Shown: positions 1 through 6,300, counted from the first letter of the stretch. The stretch is DNA of 13,887 nucleotides from Clostridiales bacterium (GCA_020860025.1 JAJBVC010000176.1:1-13887); one strand, 5' to 3'. Notes: generated by a model from the sequence alone, not told the origin. Numbers and translations: made by a program.

Positions 1-187
1 TTATTGTCTACTATACTTTTCGTTATAAAAAAATCTTGTCAAGCATTATTTTTATTAAAAAATACACAAAATTCGACAAAAACAAATTGGTATATTTTCG
101 CCTTTTTTTCCTACACTATTTGTATAACATTTACAGCATTTTAAAAATTGTCCTTTGCACGAGGAACGATTATCATCTTTTTCTTAG
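1..187. other. AT-rich intergenic region upstream of the small membrane-protein gene
   Basis: No convincing gene is visible here. The stretch is very AT-rich, so promoter-like words are common and none stands out. One weak candidate for a forespore-type (sigma-G-like) promoter is GTATA at 90-94, a 17-base spacer, and TACACTA at 112-118, which only partly fits the CATNNTA consensus. TATAAC at 123-128 could be a sigma-A -10 but has no good -35. A promoter for the two rightward genes should lie here, but I cannot fix its position. Confidence 0.4.
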
Positions 188-205
188 TTGGGAGTAATCA
201 AAGTG

Positions 206-472
206 ATGATGAAAGGCGTCAGCAAGCAGATTTTAGAAGTTACAAATACCGAAAACGAATACTTTGACAAAATCATTTTTTTCGTAAAAGAGGAACATAA
301 AAGCACCGACCGCAAAAAGCTCCAAAAAGAAGCGGAAGCGGTGGCGGCTGTGACTCAAAAACCGCCGAAGCTTCGTATAAACCGTAAAAAAGTTATCAAA
401 ACGGTAATAAGCTGCGCAGCTTTTACAATAATCGGATTTTGTATTTCAATGCTGATTCGTATGGTAATTTAA
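206..472 (+). CDS. small single-pass membrane-anchored protein, function unknown
   Basis: An 88-residue protein of unknown function. Residues 1-30 form a compact start (MMKGVSKQILEVTNTENEYF, then DKIIFFVK). A charged Lys/Glu-rich stretch (about 30-60) and a basic RxNRKK segment follow, and a C-terminal hydrophobic helix (about 68-86, SCAAFTIIGFCISMLIRMVI) should act as a tail anchor with the N-terminus in the cytoplasm. The start is ambiguous: GTG 203, ATG 206 and ATG 209 are consecutive. A GGGAG motif at 190-194 is best spaced for GTG 203 and usable for ATG 206, and a TTG at 188 would sit on the Shine-Dalgarno itself. The gene ends 52 bp before the SleB-like gene on the same strand, so the two are probably co-transcribed. 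I have the impression that similar short proteins occur in related Clostridia, but cannot confirm it from the sequence. No catalytic motif is seen. Confidence 0.75.
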   Translation: MMKGVSKQILEVTNTENEYFDKIIFFVKEEHKSTDRKKLQKEAEAVAAVTQKPPKLRINRKKVIKTVISCAAFTIIGFCISMLIRMVI

Positions 473-524
473 TCAAGTACGGCGAAAACTGAAATAATAT
501 TCAAAAACGAAAGGAATAATTTTT

Positions 525-1235
525 ATGACAGTACACAAAGCGTTTCGCAACTTTTTTATATTCTTAATAATAATTGGTATAGTATCCGCAGGAGCTCTCG
601 CAGGCGGCGTCACATATGCGTTAGTGTTTCACAGTGACAGTACGTACGTTGCTTCAAGACTCGGCTCAAGCGGAAGCGAGGTTACTCAAATTCAGGAGAA
701 GCTTAAATCGCTCGGCTATTATAACGGCTCAACAGACGGCATTTACGGCACTGCGACACAGCAGGCTGTAAAGGATTTTCAACGAAACTGCGGTTTAACT
801 GCTGACGGAATCTGCGGTGAAAAAACGCTCCTCTACCTCGGTCTCGGAACGAACAGCTCGTCAGGCAGCAATACACAGTATTCAAATGCTGATGTTGAAC
901 TGCTTGCAAAAGTAATCAGTGCCGAGGCGAGAGGTGAATCGTACGAGGGTCAGGTGGCGGTAGGCGCAGTCGTGCTTAACAGAGTAAGCCATCCGTCGTT
1001 TCCCGATTCAATCAGCGGTGTCGTTTACCAAAACGGCGCATTTTCAGCGGTGAACGATTCAAATTGGTATGAGGACATAACCGATTCGGCAAGGCGTGCG
1101 GCAATCGACGCTATTAACGGATGGGATCCGTCGGGCGGCGCAATCTACTACTTTAATGCTTCTAAAACGAGCGACGCATTTATGCACTCAAGAACGGTTG
1201 TCAAGGAAATCGGCAACCACAAATTCTGTATTTGA
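525..1235 (+). CDS. sleB: SleB-type cell-wall hydrolase with peptidoglycan-binding domain
   Basis: A 236-residue membrane-anchored peptidoglycan hydrolase. An N-terminal signal anchor spans about 9-33. A PG_binding_1 domain spans about 51-106 (QIQEKLKSLGYYNG, DGIYGTATQQAVKDFQ). A Ser/Gly-rich linker (107-120) leads to a Hydrolase_2/SleB domain at about 124-236, with the family signature SAEARGESYEGQVAVGAVVL. Glu134 is in the position of the presumed catalytic acid. The end (GGAIYYF, IGNHKF) also fits the family. In spore formers SleB is a cortex-lytic lytic transglycosylase, while other members act in vegetative wall turnover, so the symbol is by domain architecture only. No YpeB gene follows; the partner here is the small anchored protein upstream. 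Translation starts at ATG 525 behind AAAGGA at about 9 nt. At 236 residues it is shorter than the Bacillus enzyme (about 305). The gene is head-on to replication from the presumed origin at the right. Confidence 0.85.
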   Translation: MTVHKAFRNFFIFLIIIGIVSAGALAGGVTYALVFHSDSTYVASRLGSSGSEVTQIQEKLKSLGYYNGSTDGIYGTATQQAVKDFQRNCGLTADGICGEKTLLYLGLGTNSSSGSNTQYSNADVELLAKVISAEARGESYEGQVAVGAVVLNRVSHPSFPDSISGVVYQNGAFSAVNDSNWYEDITDSARRAAIDAINGWDPSGGAIYYFNASKTSDAFMHSRTVVKEIGNHKFCI

Positions 1236-1310
1236 TTTCATTAAAAATTAAACGATGTCCCCTGTGACGCAGGGCACAAAGTGCGGGTGTCGCAAAAGAA
1301 GAGGGGGTTC

Positions 1311-1376
1311 TTAGGGTGAGTTGAAACACAAACGTTTGACTCTCCCTAATTTGTTTTCTTTGTTTTGTTTCTTTGT
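1311..1376 (+). terminator. probable intrinsic terminator of the sleB unit
   Basis: The arms TTAGGGTGAGT (1311-1321) and ACTCTCCCTAA (1339-1349) pair with one internal mismatch. The loop contains the palindrome CAAACGTTTG (1329-1338), so the stem can be extended inward with a bulge. It is followed on the plus strand by a T-rich tract (1350-1376) broken by G and C. It lies about 75 bp after the sleB stop. The interrupted T tract makes it an imperfect terminator. Confidence 0.55.
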
Positions 1377-1388
1377 CAATGCAAAAAA

Positions 1389-1408
1389 TAAAATCCGTGC
1401 GGCAGCAC
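1389..1408 (-). terminator. weak terminator candidate after the DUF218 gene
   Basis: On the minus strand GTGC-TGCC-GCAC (1408-1397) is followed by GGATTTTATTTTTT. The stem has only 4 bp, so this is a weak call. It is the only hairpin with a T tract in the right orientation within 60 bp of the DUF218 stop. Confidence 0.35.
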
Positions 1409-1448
1409 TATATTGCCTTTTTAAAGACAAAAATCACAGAAATAAAAA

Positions 1449-2165
1449 TTATTTGTTTAAAAATGTAGCTGTTAATGCTATTAGTTCTCTCAGGAGCATT
1501 GTTGGCAACTGCGTTAGCTTTGTCGGACTGCTGACAGCGCTCGCTTTCAGTGAGTATTTCTCGCAAATTCTTTTAGCTCTCAGCTGATGATATTCGGACG
1601 TTGCAACGGCAATCTCATTCCCTAAATCAAGTTTTTTGATATATTCAAGCGAAAAACGAATATTCTCATCTGTCGAGGTTGACTTGTCCTCTAAAATCAG
1701 CCGTGATTGGTTTATGCCACGCCAAGTAAGCATATTTTTCATACATAACGCTTCACTGATATTTTCGTCTTTCCCACGACCGCCGCTCAAAATTGCAACG
1801 CAAGAGGGATGCTCCATCAAATACGAAAAGGCGGCGTCAACTCTTTTTTCAAGCGAACGGCTCGGAATATCGCCGTTTACACGACAGCCGAGAACTACAA
1901 TAACATCAGCCTTGCACGGCTTCGTTTTTCCCTTGCGATAAATCATAAAAAGTAAAAAAATCACGGCAATAAGCAGAGCAATTAAAATATAATAAATCTT
2001 ACGGCTCGTAAGGTCGCTTACTCTTTGAATCATAAAACCGCCGAGAATATAACAGCATCCTGCAAAAATGCCGACAGCCGTGCCAAGATTGAACACACGC
2101 TCAAAAATCGGCACGGCAAATATTACTATAATTACAGCTCCTATAATATAAAGGGTAATCTGCAT
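1449..2165 (-). CDS. DUF218/YdcF-family membrane protein
   Basis: A 238-residue protein with three predicted N-terminal membrane helices (about 4-21, 26-46 and 58-76), then a DUF218/YdcF domain from about residue 87 to the end. Family motifs seen are VIVVLGCRVNGD followed by PSRSLEKR, ILSGGRGKDENISEA, the STSTDEN motif and TSEYHQLRA, in the usual order. DUF218 proteins have a Rossmann-like fold. Members such as SanA, ElyC and YdcF are linked to envelope integrity or bind S-adenosylmethionine, but the biochemical role is not settled, so I assign no function. The ATG (2163-2165) overlaps the serS stop by one base (TAATG), which indicates translational coupling. It is the last gene of the soj-spo0J-serS unit. 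No catalytic residue that would define a reaction can be named with certainty. Confidence 0.85.
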   Translation of the reverse strand: MQITLYIIGAVIIVIFAVPIFERVFNLGTAVGIFAGCCYILGGFMIQRVSDLTSRKIYYILIALLIAVIFLLFMIYRKGKTKPCKADVIVVLGCRVNGDIPSRSLEKRVDAAFSYLMEHPSCVAILSGGRGKDENISEALCMKNMLTWRGINQSRLILEDKSTSTDENIRFSLEYIKKLDLGNEIAVATSEYHQLRAKRICEKYSLKASAVSSPTKLTQLPTMLLRELIALTATFLNK

Positions 2166-3451
2166 TATTTTTTCGGCACTATTTTGTCCTTACCGCCCAT
2201 ATACATACGCAAAGCCTGCGGAATTAAAACAGAGCCGTCGGCCTGCAAATTATTTTCAAGAAATGCAATAAGCATTCTCGGCGGAGCAACAACAGTGTTG
2301 TTTAGCGTGTGGGCAAGATAGTTGCCGTTCTCTCCTTTAACTCTGATTTTAAGCCGGCGAGCCTGAGCATCTGTCAAATTGGAACAGGAGCCGACCTCGA
2401 AATATTTCTGCTGTCTCGGCGACCAAGCCTCAACATCAACGCTCTTAACTTTTAAATCGGCAAGGTCACCCGAACAACATTCAAGCGTGCGAACCGGAAT
2501 ATCAAGACTTCTAAACAAGTCCACAGTATTCTGCCACAATTTGTCAAACCACATTTTTGACTCATCAGGCTTGCAGACAACTACCATTTCCTGCTTTTCA
2601 AATTGGTGAATACGATAAACTCCACGTTCTTCAATGCCGTGAGCGCCTTTTTCCTTACGAAAGCACGGAGAATATGATGTGAGCGTTTTGGGAAGCTCGC
2701 TTTCAGGCGTAATAGTGTCAATAAATTTGCCTATCATAGAATGTTCTGACGTGCCGATAAGATAAAGGTCTTCGCCCTCGATTTTGTACATCATAGCGTC
2801 CATTTCCTCAAAGCTCATAACGCCTGTTACTACGTTGGAACGAATCATAAACGGCGGAACAACATACGTAAATCCACGGTCAATCATAAAATCTCTTGCG
2901 TAACTGATTACTGCGCTGTGAAGCCTTGCTATGTCGCCCATCAGATAGTAAAATCCGTTGCCGGCAACCTTACCGGCGGACTCAAGGTCAATGCCGTCAA
3001 AGCTCTCCATAATATCGGTATGATACGGAATTTCATAATCGGGAACAATCGGTTCGCCGTAACGCTGAACTTCGACATTTTCGCTGTCGTCCTTGCCGAT
3101 AGGCACGCTCTCATCAATAATATTCGGTATTGACATCATAATTGATGTTACTTTTTCGTTAAGCTCTTTTTCCTTTACGGCAAGCTCCTCAAGCTCCTTT
3201 GCCTGAGCCGAAACCTCTTCACGAAGAGCCATACCCTCATCCTTTTTGCCCTGTGACATAAGCACGCCGATTTGCTTTGAAAGCTTGTTTCTGTTTGCAC
3301 GAAGCTCATCAGCCTTTGCAATAGCGCTGCGCCTTTCCTCGTCAAGCTCTATAACCTCGTCAACAAGAGGCAGCTTCTTATCCTGGAACTTCTTTTTTAT
3401 ATTTTCTTTTACAATATCGGGATTTTCCCTTACAAATTTAATATCAAGCAT
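2165..3451 (-). CDS. serS: seryl-tRNA synthetase (divergent motif variant)
   Basis: A 428-residue class II synthetase that joins serine to tRNA-Ser in the cytoplasm. Residues 1-115 form the tRNA-binding coiled-coil arm (heptads rich in Glu, Lys, Leu). The catalytic core shows TSEH (234-237), motif 2 around FRKEKGAHGIEERG (264-277) and HQFEKQEM (282-289), and SCSNLTDAQARR (355-366). Motif 3 is NNTVVAPPRMLIAFLENN (384-401), with the conserved Arg at 392. Length is normal for SerRS. Several motifs differ from the common bacterial forms I remember (TAE, FRSEAGxAGRDTRG, NGSGLAVGR), pointing to a distinct bacterial SerRS branch. The start ATG is 3 bp after the spo0J stop, with TAGGAGA inside the spo0J end. 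No T-box leader is present, because the gene sits inside the par operon. Confidence 0.95.
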   Translation of the reverse strand: MLDIKFVRENPDIVKENIKKKFQDKKLPLVDEVIELDEERRSAIAKADELRANRNKLSKQIGVLMSQGKKDEGMALREEVSAQAKELEELAVKEKELNEKVTSIMMSIPNIIDESVPIGKDDSENVEVQRYGEPIVPDYEIPYHTDIMESFDGIDLESAGKVAGNGFYYLMGDIARLHSAVISYARDFMIDRGFTYVVPPFMIRSNVVTGVMSFEEMDAMMYKIEGEDLYLIGTSEHSMIGKFIDTITPESELPKTLTSYSPCFRKEKGAHGIEERGVYRIHQFEKQEMVVVCKPDESKMWFDKLWQNTVDLFRSLDIPVRTLECCSGDLADLKVKSVDVEAWSPRQQKYFEVGSCSNLTDAQARRLKIRVKGENGNYLAHTLNNTVVAPPRMLIAFLENNLQADGSVLIPQALRMYMGGKDKIVPKK

Positions 3452-3454
3452 TTT

Positions 3455-4306
3455 TTATTCTCCTAACTTATTCGCAATTTCCTTTAATTCCTCGTCAGAG
3501 TAGAACTCTATTTCAAGTGTGCCCTTACCTCTGCCGTTATATACCTTTACACGTCTGCCGAGTACTTCTGTCAGCGACAGCTCAACCTCGTCGTAAAAAG
3601 CGTTGCGCCTTTTGCTCTTTGAGCGTGAAGACGTAGTTTTTCTATCAGCCATTTTTGCAAGACGTTCAACGTCACGAACCGTCAGTTTGTTTCTGATTAT
3701 AGTTTGTGCCGCTTCGCAAATCATAGCGTCATCCTCAAAAGCAAGAAGCGCACGAGCGTGACCTGCCGAAATAACGCCCTGACGTGTCATGTCACGCACC
3801 TCGGGCGGAAGCTTCAAAAGACGAAGCGAATTTGCTATAGCAGGTCTTGACTTGCCAACTGAAACAGCAACATCCTCCTGCGTAAATCCACAGCGGTCGA
3901 TGAGCGCCTGCAAGCCTTCAGCTTCTTCAATTGGGTTTAAATCCTCTCTTTGGAGATTTTCTATAATTGCAATCTCCATAGTTTCAACGTCTGAAAGCTC
4001 CTTTACAACGACGGGAACTTCCTTTAAACCTGCCATTTTGGCTGCTCTCCAGCGACGTTCACCGGCAACAAGCTGATAACCGCCGGTAGCAAGAGGACGG
4101 ACGAGAAGCGGCTGTAATACACCGTGCTGTGTTATACTGTCTGCCAACTCCTGAAGCGAGCCTTCATCAAATGTTTTTCTCGGCTGTTCCTTATTAGGTG
4201 TGATTTCGTTAAGCGGCAGCGTATTTGTTGCCATCATATTGTCCACGGAATTCTCAAGCATTAGAGCGCTCAATCCTTTTCCGAGGACGGATTGTTTCCT
4301 TGCCAT
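3455..4306 (-). CDS. spo0J: chromosome-partitioning protein ParB (Spo0J)
   Basis: A 283-residue CTP-dependent DNA clamp that loads at parS, spreads along the origin region and recruits SMC. The N-terminus VLGKGLSALM (7-16) is the peptide that stimulates the ParA/Soj ATPase. The ParB/Srx domain holds the CTP-binding motifs GERRWRAA (82-89) and ENLQRED (116-122). The HTH is about 142-165 (FTQEDVAVSVGKSRPAIAN). The four residues that distinguish ParB from Noc read Arg154, Ser160, Lys165 and Gly182, and Arg and Gly at the first and last positions are the ParB pattern. A basic linker (about 224-239) precedes the C-terminal dimerisation domain. The ATG has a good Shine-Dalgarno (AAAGGAG, 6 nt away). 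It lies 24 bp after soj and 3 bp before serS. Confidence 0.96.
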   Translation of the reverse strand: MARKQSVLGKGLSALMLENSVDNMMATNTLPLNEITPNKEQPRKTFDEGSLQELADSITQHGVLQPLLVRPLATGGYQLVAGERRWRAAKMAGLKEVPVVVKELSDVETMEIAIIENLQREDLNPIEEAEGLQALIDRCGFTQEDVAVSVGKSRPAIANSLRLLKLPPEVRDMTRQGVISAGHARALLAFEDDAMICEAAQTIIRNKLTVRDVERLAKMADRKTTSSRSKSKRRNAFYDEVELSLTEVLGRRVKVYNGRGKGTLEIEFYSDEELKEIANKLGE

Positions 4307-4330
4307 ACACTTCTCCTTTCAACTGTTACA

Positions 4331-5092
4331 TCACTGCTTTTTTAAAAACTCATCTGTCAGTTTTTTGTATGCAAAACTTGGTTTAGAATATTTTTCATAA
4401 TATATAACAGGCTCGCCGTAGCTTGGCGCTTCCGCTAATTTAACACTTCTCGGTATCATAGTTTTGTATGTCTTACCGGGAAAATACTTGTCAACCTCTT
4501 CAATAACCTGCTGATTAAGCTTTAATCGGCTGTCGTACATAGTAAAAACTACGCCCTCAAGCTCAAGATGCTCGTTATAATGCTGTTTTACCGTTCTTAC
4601 TGTTCCCAAAAGCTGACTCAAACCCTCAAGCGCATAATATTCGCACTGGAGCGGAACAATCAGTGTGTCCGAAGCCGTCAAAGCATTAAGACTTAACAAT
4701 CCCAAGCTTGGCGGACAGTCAATTATTATGTAGTCAAACTCCATAACAAGAGGAACTAACGCTTTTTTTAGGACTTTAAAACGGTTTTCATTTTCGGCAA
4801 GCTCAAGTTCGGCACCTGCAAGATTCATATCGGCAGGCAAAATTGACAGATTCGCAAACTTAGTCTGAATTAAAACGTCGCTCGCAGGTATGTCATTAAT
4901 CAGCATATCGTATGTTGACGCCTGTAAATCCGTCTTATCAACACCAACGCCGCTCGTCGAATTACCCTGAGGGTCAACGTCAACAAGCAGAGTTTTTTTG
5001 CCTTTTTTTCCGAGAGAGGCGGAAAAGTTTACACACGTTGTGGTTTTGCCCACGCCGCCTTTTTGGTTAAATATCGCTACAACTTTACCCAT
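4331..5092 (-). CDS. soj: chromosome-partitioning ATPase ParA (Soj)
   Basis: A 253-residue ParA/MinD-type ATPase working with ParB and parS in origin segregation; in Bacillus Soj also regulates DnaA. The deviant Walker A KGGVGKTT lies at 11-18, with the signature Lys11 and catalytic Lys16. Motif A' is DVDPQGN (38-44), and Walker B lies in DYIIIDCPPSLG (about 119-130). Length matches chromosomal ParA. It has no N-terminal HTH, unlike plasmid type Ia ParA, so it should not be a direct repressor by that route. The start codon ATG is at 5090-5092. The nearest Shine-Dalgarno-like word (AAAGG) is about 13 nt away, which is long. A clear sigma-A promoter lies upstream, next to a parS site. Confidence 0.96.
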   Translation of the reverse strand: MGKVVAIFNQKGGVGKTTTCVNFSASLGKKGKKTLLVDVDPQGNSTSGVGVDKTDLQASTYDMLINDIPASDVLIQTKFANLSILPADMNLAGAELELAENENRFKVLKKALVPLVMEFDYIIIDCPPSLGLLSLNALTASDTLIVPLQCEYYALEGLSQLLGTVRTVKQHYNEHLELEGVVFTMYDSRLKLNQQVIEEVDKYFPGKTYKTMIPRSVKLAEAPSYGEPVIYYEKYSKPSFAYKKLTDEFLKKQ

Positions 5093-5157
5093 AAGATATA
5101 ATTTGCCTTTCCGACTGCAATATTAGTAATTCACACTCAAATGCAGCCTTGAAATAC

Positions 5158-5186
5158 ATTATACTACATAAAAGCAGTCAGAGCAA
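5158..5186 (-). promoter_or_regulatory. sigma-A promoter of the soj-spo0J-serS unit
   Basis: On the minus strand -35 TTGCTC (5186-5181), a 17-bp spacer, and a perfect -10 TATAAT (5163-5158). The start of transcription should be near 5150, giving a leader of about 58 nt before the soj ATG. The parS 1 palindrome ends 2 bp upstream of the -35, so ParB loading could affect this promoter. That regulatory link is inference. Confidence 0.75.
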
Positions 5187-5188
5187 GA

Positions 5189-5204
5189 GGTTTCACGTGA
5201 AACA
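5189..5204. promoter_or_regulatory. parS site 1
   Basis: The sequence GGTTTCACGTGAAACA matches the Firmicutes parS consensus TGTTTCACGTGAAACA at 15 of 16 positions. The 14-bp core GTTTCACGTGAAAC is a perfect palindrome. It is the expected loading site for Spo0J/ParB and lies directly upstream of the soj -35. Confidence 0.95.
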
Positions 5205-5244
5205 ATAATATTTTTTAAATCAGCAAATGCAATCAAGTGTCTTG

Positions 5245-5260
5245 TGTTTCACGTGAAACT
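5245..5260. promoter_or_regulatory. parS site 2
   Basis: The sequence TGTTTCACGTGAAACT matches the parS consensus at 15 of 16 positions, with the same perfect 14-bp palindromic core as site 1. The centres of the two sites are 56 bp apart. Confidence 0.95.
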
Positions 5261-5334
5261 TTCTTTAATTGTTAATCAAACCAGCCATATTTGATAAAAA
5301 TAAAGCTATTCGGTAAAATTATCCGTAAACGCAG

Positions 5335-5360
5335 AAAAAACGAGCTTTCGCCCGTTTTTT
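5335..5360 (-). terminator. intrinsic terminator of noc
   Basis: On the minus strand ACGGGC-GAAA-GCTCGT forms a stem with one G-U pair and a GAAA tetraloop, extended by A/T pairing and followed by a run of six T. On the plus strand the hairpin is also followed by T, so it may work in both directions. It lies about 45 bp after the noc stop. Confidence 0.85.
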
Positions 5361-5372
5361 TCACGTGATGAA
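5357..5372. promoter_or_regulatory. degenerate parS-like word
   Basis: TTTTTCACGTGATGAA keeps the CACGTG core and the left half of parS (12 of 16 positions) but the right half is broken. It may be a decayed third parS. The overlap with the terminator T run makes chance partly responsible. Confidence 0.3.
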
Positions 5373-5386
5373 AAGAGGAGAATATG

Positions 5387-5408
5387 TTAAAACGGTTTCC
5401 CGTTTTAA
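5387..5408 (-). other. perfect hairpin spanning the noc stop codon
   Basis: TTAAAACGG (5387-5395) and CCGTTTTAA (5400-5408) pair perfectly over 9 bp. On the minus strand the loop is GAAA, a stable GNRA tetraloop, and the noc TAA stop is in the stem. No T run follows, so it is not a normal terminator. It may protect the 3' end of the mRNA. Confidence 0.6.
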
Positions 5409-6202
5409 GCGGATTTAATGCACTTTTGTGCCTCTTTGGGTATTCTGACCCTGAATTCTATATAATCGTCAGTTTCTGTTTTGTCCGATTTAGCGTCAAT
5501 TCCCGCTTCCTGCATAGTTGCAATCGCTTTATTGACCGTATTTACAAAAATTCTGACGTCTTTAAATATTTTAACTACATTACCCTTATGCTTAACCGTT
5601 TTATCGGTAAGCTTTTGAATAAAAGCCTCGGTCTGTTCTACGTTTAACCCACGATCTTTTATTGCGTTTAGGGTTGTCCACATATCTTTCTGATTTTCAA
5701 GCGACAAAAGCGCTCTTGCGTGACGTTCGGTCAAACCTTCCTTTTCAATAAAATACCTGACATCGACAGGAAGCCGCAGTAATCTGAGCTTATTCGACAG
5801 TGCCGACTGGCTTTTACCGAGCTTTTTGGCTATTTCCTGTTGGGTCAGTCCGAAATGATTCATAAGCTGACCGATTGTCTGCGCCTCTTCAAAGAAAGCC
5901 AAGTCACTTCTCTGTATATTCTCAAGGATTGAATAAACGGCACTTGATTCGTAATCGCAGTCAACGACAATACAGGGGACAGTTTGAAGATTTGCGAGAA
6001 TTGAAGCTCGAAGACGACGCTCGCCGGCAACTATTTCATAATAATCGCTGTTATTTATCCGTCTGCACAGAAGCGGCTGAAGCACGCCGTTTTCTTTTAT
6101 TGAATCAGCGAGGGACAGCATCTCCTCACTTTTAAACTGCTTTCGTGGCTGATAAGGGTTTGGCAGCAGTTTTTCCGTAGGTATTTGAACAATTTGTTCC
6201 AT
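5405..6202 (-). CDS. noc: ParB-family nucleoid occlusion protein (Noc)
   Basis: A 265-residue ParB paralogue in the synteny position of Noc (between rsmG and soj). The CTP-binding motifs are GERRLRAS (60-67) and ENIQRSD (94-100). The HTH is about 119-143 (LTQQEIAKKLGKSQSALSNK). The four residues that separate Noc from ParB binding read Gln132, Lys138, Arg143 and Arg160 (TERHARAL). Gln, Lys and Arg at the first, second and last positions are the Noc pattern, while Spo0J in this window has Arg, Ser and Gly. The C-terminal part (about 200-265) should dimerise. The N-terminal amphipathic membrane-targeting helix of Bacillus Noc is absent: the domain begins at once with MEQIVQIPTEKLLPNPYQPR. ATG 6202 is preferred (AAGGAGG 7 nt upstream); GTG 6205 is the codon before it, at 4 nt. 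Confidence 0.88.
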   Translation of the reverse strand: MEQIVQIPTEKLLPNPYQPRKQFKSEEMLSLADSIKENGVLQPLLCRRINNSDYYEIVAGERRLRASILANLQTVPCIVVDCDYESSAVYSILENIQRSDLAFFEEAQTIGQLMNHFGLTQQEIAKKLGKSQSALSNKLRLLRLPVDVRYFIEKEGLTERHARALLSLENQKDMWTTLNAIKDRGLNVEQTEAFIQKLTDKTVKHKGNVVKIFKDVRIFVNTVNKAIATMQEAGIDAKSDKTETDDYIEFRVRIPKEAQKCIKSA

Positions 6203-6220
6203 CACTCTCCCTCCTTGATT

Positions 6221-6237
6221 ACACTATACCACAGTGT
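6221..6237 (-). promoter_or_regulatory. noc promoter -10 region with inverted repeat
   Basis: On the minus strand TGGTATAGT (6231-6223) is an extended -10 (TG-N-TATAGT), about 20 bp upstream of the noc ATG. No good -35 is visible, as the region upstream is the T tract of the rsmG terminator. ACACT (6221-6225) and AGTGT (6233-6237) form an inverted repeat that encloses the -10, which could be an operator. This is inference. Confidence 0.45.
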
Positions 6238-6248
6238 TTCAAAAAAAT

Positions 6249-6277
6249 AAAGGATTTCTCGTCGTGAGAAATCCTTT
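6249..6277 (-). terminator. bidirectional intrinsic terminator after rsmG
   Basis: A perfect 12-bp stem, AAAGGATTTCTC (6249-6260) and GAGAAATCCTTT (6266-6277), with a 5-base loop. On the minus strand it is followed by a T-rich run (6248-6241), so it ends the mnmE-mnmG-rsmG unit. On the plus strand it is also followed by T. Confidence 0.93.
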
Positions 6278-6300
6278 TTATTCGACCTATATTCACATAA

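Larger units (their letters stand above)
1236..1448. other. structured intergenic region between convergent genes
   Basis: This gap separates the rightward SleB-like gene from the leftward DUF218 gene. It contains CCCTG-TGACG-CAGGG (1260-1274), GCAC-AAA-GTGC (1274-1284), a G-rich run near 1301-1307, the large hairpin at 1311-1349, and GTGC-GGCA-GCAC (1397-1408), which on the minus strand is followed by a T-rich stretch. No credible ORF is seen: the rightward frame at 1321-1587 runs into the antisense of the DUF218 gene and has no Shine-Dalgarno. The density of structure suggests more than one simple terminator, perhaps a dispersed repeat. Confidence 0.5.
5093..5404. other. noc-soj intergenic region: parS sites, soj promoter, noc terminator
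   Basis: This 312-bp gap is a regulatory hub. Going left to right it holds the soj leader (5093-5150), the soj promoter (5158-5186), parS 1 (5189-5204), parS 2 (5245-5260), an AT-rich stretch with nothing recognisable (5261-5334), the noc terminator (5335-5360), a degenerate parS-like word (5357-5372), and a hairpin overlapping the noc stop (5387-5408). No gene is seen in it. Confidence 0.8.

Noticed and set aside
4470..4486. Noc-binding site (ATTTCCCGGGAAAT-like) in soj
   Set aside because: Only about 10 of 14 positions match and it lies in coding sequence. No good Noc site was found in the window by eye.
5384..5647. Rightward 87-codon frame with a strong Shine-Dalgarno (GAGGAG) before ATG 5384
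   Set aside because: It is almost entirely antisense to noc, begins in the stem at the noc stop, and its composition is that of a shadow frame. The Shine-Dalgarno match is probably chance.
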